64,000 nt of DNA from an uncultured Ruminococcus sp. (GTDB lineage Bacteria > Bacillota > Clostridia > Oscillospirales > Acutalibacteraceae), in assembly GCA_902765625.1 (NCBI GenBank), contig CACXAO010000001.1, positions 1 to 64,000 on the forward strand, in the 5' to 3' direction. The notes below the pieces were generated by a model. That model worked only from the letters and a program-made list of their open reading frames with translations. It had not been told where the DNA came from and searched no databases. A program made the translations under genes and the position numbers. Shown here piece by piece: positions 59,278 through 64,000 of this stretch. How positions within the stretch are numbered: the first letter of the stretch is position 1; every line of letters begins with the position of its first letter.

Positions 59278-60780
59278 ATGCTCAATGAGTTTTTCAGACA
59301 GTTCAAAAGCGGCACCGATATCCGCGGAGTCGCCACCGGGGGAGTTGCCGGTCAGCCGGTCAACCTGAGCGACGATGTTATCGAAAGCATGGCGGACGGC
59401 TTTGTGCTCTGGCTTTCCGAAAAGGTCGGCAAGCAGCCGTCTGAGCTTAAAATTTCGGTCGGCAGAGACAGCCGCATTTCGGGTCCTCATATAATGGAGC
59501 TTACCACCGCGAGGTTTAAGCGCGCAGGCGCAGAGGTGCTTTGCTGCGGCCTCGCCTCGACCCCGAGTATGTTTATGACAACGGTCGACCTCGGCTGCGA
59601 CGGCGCTCTGCAGATCACCGCGAGCCACCATCCCTTCAACCGCAACGGACTCAAGTTCTTTACGCGCGGCGGCGGTCTTGAGGGCAGCGATATCGAGAAG
59701 ATTCTCACCTTTGCGCAGGACGGCATCCAGCCCGGCGAGACGGACGGCGGCAGTATTACAGACGTGGACTATATGTCCGATTACGCCAAGGGACTCTGCG
59801 AGAAGATCAAGCGCGAGGTGAACGCCGAGGACTACGACCATCCGCTTAAGGGCTTTAAGATCGTGGTTGACGCCGGAAACGGCGCCGGCGGATTTTACGC
59901 CGAAAAGGTTCTCGCCGTGCTCGGTGCGGACACCGAGGGCAGCCGCTATCTCGACCCCGACGGAATGTTCCCGAACCACGTTCCCAATCCCGAGGACGCT
60001 GCGGCAATGGCTTCCATCAGCGAGGCGGTGCGCGAAAACAACGCTGATCTGGGCGTTATATTTGATACGGACGTCGACCGCGGCGGCGCGGTTGACAGCA
60101 AGGGCAACGAGATAAACCGCAACCGCCTTGTGGCTGTGGCTGCGGCTATCGCGCTTGAGGGTAACGACGGCGGCACCGTTGTCACCGATTCGATCACCTC
60201 GAGCGGCCTGAAGGTTTTCATCGAGGAGAACCTCGGCGGAAAGCATTACCGCTACAGACGCGGCTACAAGAACGTTATCGACAAGGCGCTTGAGCTCAAC
60301 GCTCAGGGCGTCAACTGTCCGCTCGCGATCGAGACCTCGGGTCACGCCGCAATGCGCGAGAACTACTTCCTCGACGACGGCGCGTACCTCTGCACCAAAA
60401 TCATCATCAAGGCTGCTCAGATGCGCAAGGAGGGCAAGGAGCTTGACGAGCTTACCGCCGACCTCAGGGAGCCGCTCGAAAGCCGCGAGATCCGCTATCA
60501 GATCACCGAGAAGGACTTCCGTGCCTGCGGAGAGAAAATCATTGCCGACCTGACCGCCTACGCCGAGGCTCAGCCCGAATGGCAGCTTGCCGACGACAAC
60601 CGCGAGGGCGTTCGCGTCTCGTTTGACAAGGAGAACGGCGACGGCTGGTTTTTGCTCAGACTCTCGGTTCACGACCCGATCATGCCGCTCAATATCGAGA
60701 GCGACAGCGAGGGCGGAGTTGAGGTCATCCTCGGCAAATTACAGGAATTCTTAAAGACAACAAGCGGCTTAAAGCTGTAA
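59278..60780 (+). CDS. Phosphoglucomutase/phosphomannomutase family protein
   Basis: 500 residues from ATG 59278. Active-site serine 116 lies in TASHHPFNRNG (TASHNP is usual), metal loop DTDVDR, sugar-binding ETSGH and phosphate loop near the end are present. The family interconverts hexose 1- and 6-phosphates. Forty nt before fbp in one operon, it probably feeds gluconeogenic sugar phosphates to polysaccharide synthesis. Substrate (glucose, mannose or glucosamine) not decided. Confidence 0.9.
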   Translation: MLNEFFRQFKSGTDIRGVATGGVAGQPVNLSDDVIESMADGFVLWLSEKVGKQPSELKISVGRDSRISGPHIMELTTARFKRAGAEVLCCGLASTPSMFMTTVDLGCDGALQITASHHPFNRNGLKFFTRGGGLEGSDIEKILTFAQDGIQPGETDGGSITDVDYMSDYAKGLCEKIKREVNAEDYDHPLKGFKIVVDAGNGAGGFYAEKVLAVLGADTEGSRYLDPDGMFPNHVPNPEDAAAMASISEAVRENNADLGVIFDTDVDRGGAVDSKGNEINRNRLVAVAAAIALEGNDGGTVVTDSITSSGLKVFIEENLGGKHYRYRRGYKNVIDKALELNAQGVNCPLAIETSGHAAMRENYFLDDGAYLCTKIIIKAAQMRKEGKELDELTADLREPLESREIRYQITEKDFRACGEKIIADLTAYAEAQPEWQLADDNREGVRVSFDKENGDGWFLLRLSVHDPIMPLNIESDSEGGVEVILGKLQEFLKTTSGLKL

Positions 60781-60820
60781 ACAAAACCTCTGAATAAATT
60801 TCGGCAAGGGAGGCTTTACC

Positions 60821-62695
60821 GTGGACGAACGGAAAAAATACTACGCGCTGCTTTCTGAGAAATACCCCACCATGCGCTCGCTTTCGCGCGAGATAATCAA
60901 CCTCACGGCGATTCTCAATCTGCCAAAGGGCACAGAGCATTTTATGAGCGACATTCACGGCGAATATGAGGCGTTTTGCCACATTCTCAACAACTGTTCG
61001 GGCGTGGTGCGCGAAAAGGTAGATATGCTCTGCGGCGACAGCCTCTCTGCCGGGGAACGCGGCGAGCTGTGCACGCTGATTTACTATCCCAAGGAAAAGC
61101 TCAGCCTGATCCGCAAATCGGGCGAGCCTGACCGCGCGTGGTATGAGCAGACCATCAACAGGATGCTCGAGGTCGCGCGGCTGCTCTCGTCAAAGTACAC
61201 GCGCTCAAAGGTGCGCAAGGCGATGCCCGAGGACTACGCCTATATTATCGACGAGCTGCTCCACGCCCAGCGCGACGAGGACGACAATCAGGTTCGCTAT
61301 CACAAGCAGATACTCGACACGATCATCGAGCTTGGCGCCGAGGACTTCATAATTTCGCTTGCGGAGCTTATCAAGCGTCTCGCTGTCGACAGGCTCCACA
61401 TCGTGGGCGACATCTTCGACCGCGGCGACTCCGCCGAAAAGATCATCGATCTGCTGATGCGCCGCCATTCGCTCGATATCGAGTGGGGCAACCACGACAT
61501 TCTCTGGATGGGCGCGGCGTCGGGCAGCGAGGCGTGCATCGCAAACGTCGTGCGCAACTGCGTTAAGTACCGCAACCTGCGCACCCTAGAGAGCGGCTAC
61601 GGAATCAGCCTTCGCGCGCTGACACTTTTCGCTCGGGAAACCTACGGCGGCGACCCGATGGATGCGGCGCTTAAAGCAATCTCGGTCATACAGTTCAAGC
61701 TTGAGGGTCAGGCTATCCTCCGTCACCCCGAGTACCGCATGGACGACAGACTGCTGCTCGGCAAAATACGCGGCGGCAGGGTTGAGTGCGGGGGCGTTGA
61801 ATACGAGCTTAACGACAGCTTTTTCCCGACGGTCGACCCCGATCACCCGTATGAGCTTACAGACGGTGAAAAGGAGGTTTCCGACGGCCTCAGAGCCGCT
61901 TTCCTCAACAGCGCGGTGCTCAGGCTGCATATCACCTTCCTTTACGAAAAGGGCGGAATGTACCGCTGCTGCAACGGCAACCTGCTCTATCACGGCTGCG
62001 TTCCTCTCAGGGAGGACGGCAGCTTTGACGAGGTTGAGCACTTCGGCAGAACCTACAGCGGCAAGGCTTACTTCGATATGGCTGACAGCCGCGCGCGCAG
62101 GGCGTTTTTCGGCAGACATAAAAATCAGGACGAGCTGGACTTTATGTGGTACCTCTGGTGCGGCAGAAAGTCGCCTCTCTGCGGCAGGAACATCAAGACC
62201 TTTGAGCGCGCCTTTATCAGCGACAGGGCGGCGTGGCGCGAGGAGCAGAACCCGTATTACCGCCTGTATCACGAGCGCGAAACCTGCGAAAAAATCCTCG
62301 GCGAGTTCGGTCTGCGTTCACCCTACGCGCATATCGTGAACGGTCACACTCCCGTCCGCACCGTCAGAGGAGAGCTGCCTATCCGCGCAGGAGGCAGGCT
62401 GCTTGTGATTGACGGCGGATTTTGCCGCGACTATCACGACACCACCGGAATTGCCGGCTACACGCTGATTTTCAATTCTCACGGTCTGCGGCTCAAGGCG
62501 CATCAGCCGTTCGAGAGCGTAGGCGCTGCGCTGAGGTCGAACCGCGACATTCAGTCAAGCTCCGAAATCGTCGAGACCGAGCGTTACCGCGTGATGGTTG
62601 ACGACACCGACGCCGGCGAAAAGATACGCGGTCAGATCGCCGATCTTTTCAGGCTGCTTCAAATGTACAAAAGCGGCGAAATCGAGCCAAAATAA
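60821..62695 (+). CDS. fbp: Fructose-1,6-bisphosphatase, class III
   Basis: 624 residues, GTG start behind GGGAGGC. Calcineurin-like metal motifs SDIHGEYEAF, GDIFDRGDSAE and GNHDILWMG are complete. This Firmicutes-type FBPase is the gluconeogenic step from fructose-1,6-bisphosphate to fructose-6-phosphate. Operon with phosphohexomutase upstream. Confidence 0.95.
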   Translation: MDERKKYYALLSEKYPTMRSLSREIINLTAILNLPKGTEHFMSDIHGEYEAFCHILNNCSGVVREKVDMLCGDSLSAGERGELCTLIYYPKEKLSLIRKSGEPDRAWYEQTINRMLEVARLLSSKYTRSKVRKAMPEDYAYIIDELLHAQRDEDDNQVRYHKQILDTIIELGAEDFIISLAELIKRLAVDRLHIVGDIFDRGDSAEKIIDLLMRRHSLDIEWGNHDILWMGAASGSEACIANVVRNCVKYRNLRTLESGYGISLRALTLFARETYGGDPMDAALKAISVIQFKLEGQAILRHPEYRMDDRLLLGKIRGGRVECGGVEYELNDSFFPTVDPDHPYELTDGEKEVSDGLRAAFLNSAVLRLHITFLYEKGGMYRCCNGNLLYHGCVPLREDGSFDEVEHFGRTYSGKAYFDMADSRARRAFFGRHKNQDELDFMWYLWCGRKSPLCGRNIKTFERAFISDRAAWREEQNPYYRLYHERETCEKILGEFGLRSPYAHIVNGHTPVRTVRGELPIRAGGRLLVIDGGFCRDYHDTTGIAGYTLIFNSHGLRLKAHQPFESVGAALRSNRDIQSSSEIVETERYRVMVDDTDAGEKIRGQIADLFRLLQMYKSGEIEPK

Positions 62696-62719
62696 AAATC
62701 CCTCCCAAACGGGAAGGAT
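62690..62719 (-). terminator. Terminator of the sensor kinase gene
   Basis: ATCCCTCCC and GGGAAGGAT, one mismatch, minus-strand TTTTTATTTT tail. Serves the sensor gene and lies at the fbp end. Confidence 0.8.
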
Positions 62720-62721
62720 GA

Positions 62722-64000
62722 TTACAGTTTTTTTACCGAAACGTCCTCTCTTGTGAGGGCGTTTTTTATTTCCTCGGCGCGCGGCGATTTGATAATGAAC
62801 CTGCCCTTGCCGTCAAAGCGGAAGCCGACCGATTTTGTATACGGCATTCCGCCGTCAAATTCGGTGATGATCAGGCTGCACTTGCAGCGGCTCAGCGTGT
62901 CGAAGGTCTGCATAAAGCCTATTCCGGTGCCGCCGCTGTCGGGGTGGCTCGTAAAACGTTCGCGTCCCAGCTTGTCGTAGGTCGCGGTATCAAACGGAAC
63001 GCCGTTGTCGAAAATGGTCATGGTGTAAGCGTTTCCGTCGCGTGCGAGGTTGAGCAGCATCTTGCCTTTTGCTTCGCTGCAGCTCTGCACGGCGGTTATC
63101 GCGTCCTTGACGTGGTCTGAAATAAGGGTCTGAAGCGCGGTGCGGCTGAGTTTGTCGCCGATTATCTCCGTCACGGGCGCGGTAACGTTAAGAACCAGCC
63201 TGACGTGGTTTGCCTCTGCGCGGAGTGCGAGAGCATGGATCGTGCTGTCTATCATTTTGTCGCCTGTTTCGGGTATGAGCGAGGATTTTTGGATCTCGTT
63301 TTCAATCAGCTCGGTGCGTTCGCGTATGAGGGTGCGGATTTCCTCCGAAAGCTCGTCAAGGCTTTGAGCGTCGGACGCGGCGGTTCCGAGAGCGGCAAAA
63401 AGATGGCTGTCGCGGTGAACGACCGAAGAGAGCAGCTCGTTTGTACGGCGAAGTCGGTCAAGCTCTTCCTCGCAGCTCTCAAGCTCTTTAAGATACATAG
63501 TCGCGTCGCGGTCGCGCAGCTTCGACTTATAGTACCTCGTGATATTCGCCTTGACCCAGATGAAAATTCCGATGCCGGACATCGTGATTCCCACGAGCAG
63601 CACCAGCAGCGAAGCGTCCGAAATGAACCCGTGCCGCATGTCGACGGAGGATAAAATAAAGACCAAGCTCGACAGAAACAGACCGACTCCGAGGTTTTCG
63701 TAGGACTGAAAGAACTGGATGCCGTTTCTGAACCGTCTGAACCGCGAGATCAGCTCAGCCTGAATAATCAGCAGCGCGTTTGCGGCGAGCGAGACAAAAA
63801 ATGTGTATTCGAATATTCCGAGCGCGCTGAAAATCAGCGAAACGGTTATCATAGAGATAAATCTCAGCGAATGCGCGAAGCCGTTGGAGATGAAGCCGAT
63901 GGCAACGGTTTTGTTGCGGTTCTCCGAAAGACTCAGCGAAAACGTCGCCGTGGAGCCTGCAAAGGAGATGACCTGCGCAAGCTGCGAGCTGTAAATACAA
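62722..64000 (-). CDS. Membrane GHKL sensor kinase-like protein (partial)
   Basis: The C-terminal 426 residues are visible; the frame is open to the right edge, so the start is outside. Several hydrophobic segments precede a coiled-coil linker (about residues 140-175) and a GHKL ATPase domain: an N-box-like LISDHVKDAITAV in which Asp replaces Asn, G1 DNGVPF and G2 GGTGIGF. A HRDSH block may be the phospho-acceptor. Similar to AgrC/ComD-like sensors. No response regulator is visible in the window; it could follow outside. Confidence 0.78.
   Translation of the reverse strand, partial: CIYSSQLAQVISFAGSTATFSLSLSENRNKTVAIGFISNGFAHSLRFISMITVSLIFSALGIFEYTFFVSLAANALLIIQAELISRFRRFRNGIQFFQSYENLGVGLFLSSLVFILSSVDMRHGFISDASLLVLLVGITMSGIGIFIWVKANITRYYKSKLRDRDATMYLKELESCEEELDRLRRTNELLSSVVHRDSHLFAALGTAASDAQSLDELSEEIRTLIRERTELIENEIQKSSLIPETGDKMIDSTIHALALRAEANHVRLVLNVTAPVTEIIGDKLSRTALQTLISDHVKDAITAVQSCSEAKGKMLLNLARDGNAYTMTIFDNGVPFDTATYDKLGRERFTSHPDSGGTGIGFMQTFDTLSRCKCSLIITEFDGGMPYTKSVGFRFDGKGRFIIKSPRAEEIKNALTREDVSVKKL

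Noticed and set aside
59164..60672. 502-codon open frame antisense to the phosphohexomutase
   Set aside because: The plus-strand mutase has all family motifs, a promoter and a ribosome site; the antisense frame has none.

Overview
This window looks like a chromosomal segment of a Gram-positive, probably spore-forming Clostridia member, most likely a Ruminococcus-like Oscillospiraceae. The evidence is a complete spoIIAA-spoIIAB-sigF operon, a holB-ricT-trmN6-rsmI neighbourhood typical of Firmicutes, class III fructose-bisphosphatase, single-chain PurL, a class B sortase, L,D-transpeptidase and LCP proteins, and a dockerin protein next to a cohesin-like lipoprotein. Base composition is near even. 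Vegetative promoters are close to TTGACA-17-TATAAT, ribosome sites are AGGAGG-like, and most units end in T-tailed hairpins. I saw no rRNA, tRNA, CRISPR array, intact IS element, prophage or replication origin.

Region by region. 1-3.6 kb: the tail of a SNF2 helicase, a SWIM zinc-finger protein, two unknown genes and a frameshifted small gene. 3.6-13.7 kb: an ABC exporter of the antibiotic/lantibiotic-immunity type, a DUF3783 protein, HtpG, a GNAT-lipoprotein-unknown operon, a Na+/phosphate symporter, an Ig-like lipoprotein and a CPBP protease. 13.8-24.8 kb: a co-directional run of eleven genes for acyl activation and transfer. It holds an AMP ligase-ACP fusion, two PlsC acyltransferases, a second AMP ligase, a free ACP, an LRAT-like thiol acyltransferase, a FakB/DegV protein, FakA, and three alpha/beta hydrolases. 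This is the most interesting candidate system here. 24.8-34.7 kb, mostly minus strand: the spoIIA operon, folC-rsmI-trmN6, a small ferredoxin under a palindromic operator, ricT-holB-phosphodiesterase, a trio of tiny unknown genes and proBA.

34.9-39.3 kb: a SHOCT protein and a large secreted BspA-repeat/dockerin protein, facing a lipoprotein that ends in a cohesin-like domain. This could be a two-gene surface docking pair. 39.6-44.6 kb: pyk-aroK, an unusual two-HTH regulator with its own apparent operators, and nadA-mnmA. 44.8-47.5 kb: a cell-envelope island of a minimal sortase substrate, a class B sortase and an LCP ligase with a poly-histidine tail. 47.5-53.9 kb: a VWA protein diverging from a DUF815 ATPase, a solute-binding protein fused to a peptidoglycan-binding domain, an L,D-transpeptidase, a DUF5662 protein with a DNA-deoxyinosine glycosylase, and a zinc-ribbon membrane protein. 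54-64 kb: purL, a HAD hydrolase, a possible small RNA, a phosphohexomutase-fbp operon and the C-terminal part of a GHKL sensor kinase cut by the window end.

All functions are read from motifs and gene order. No database search was possible.
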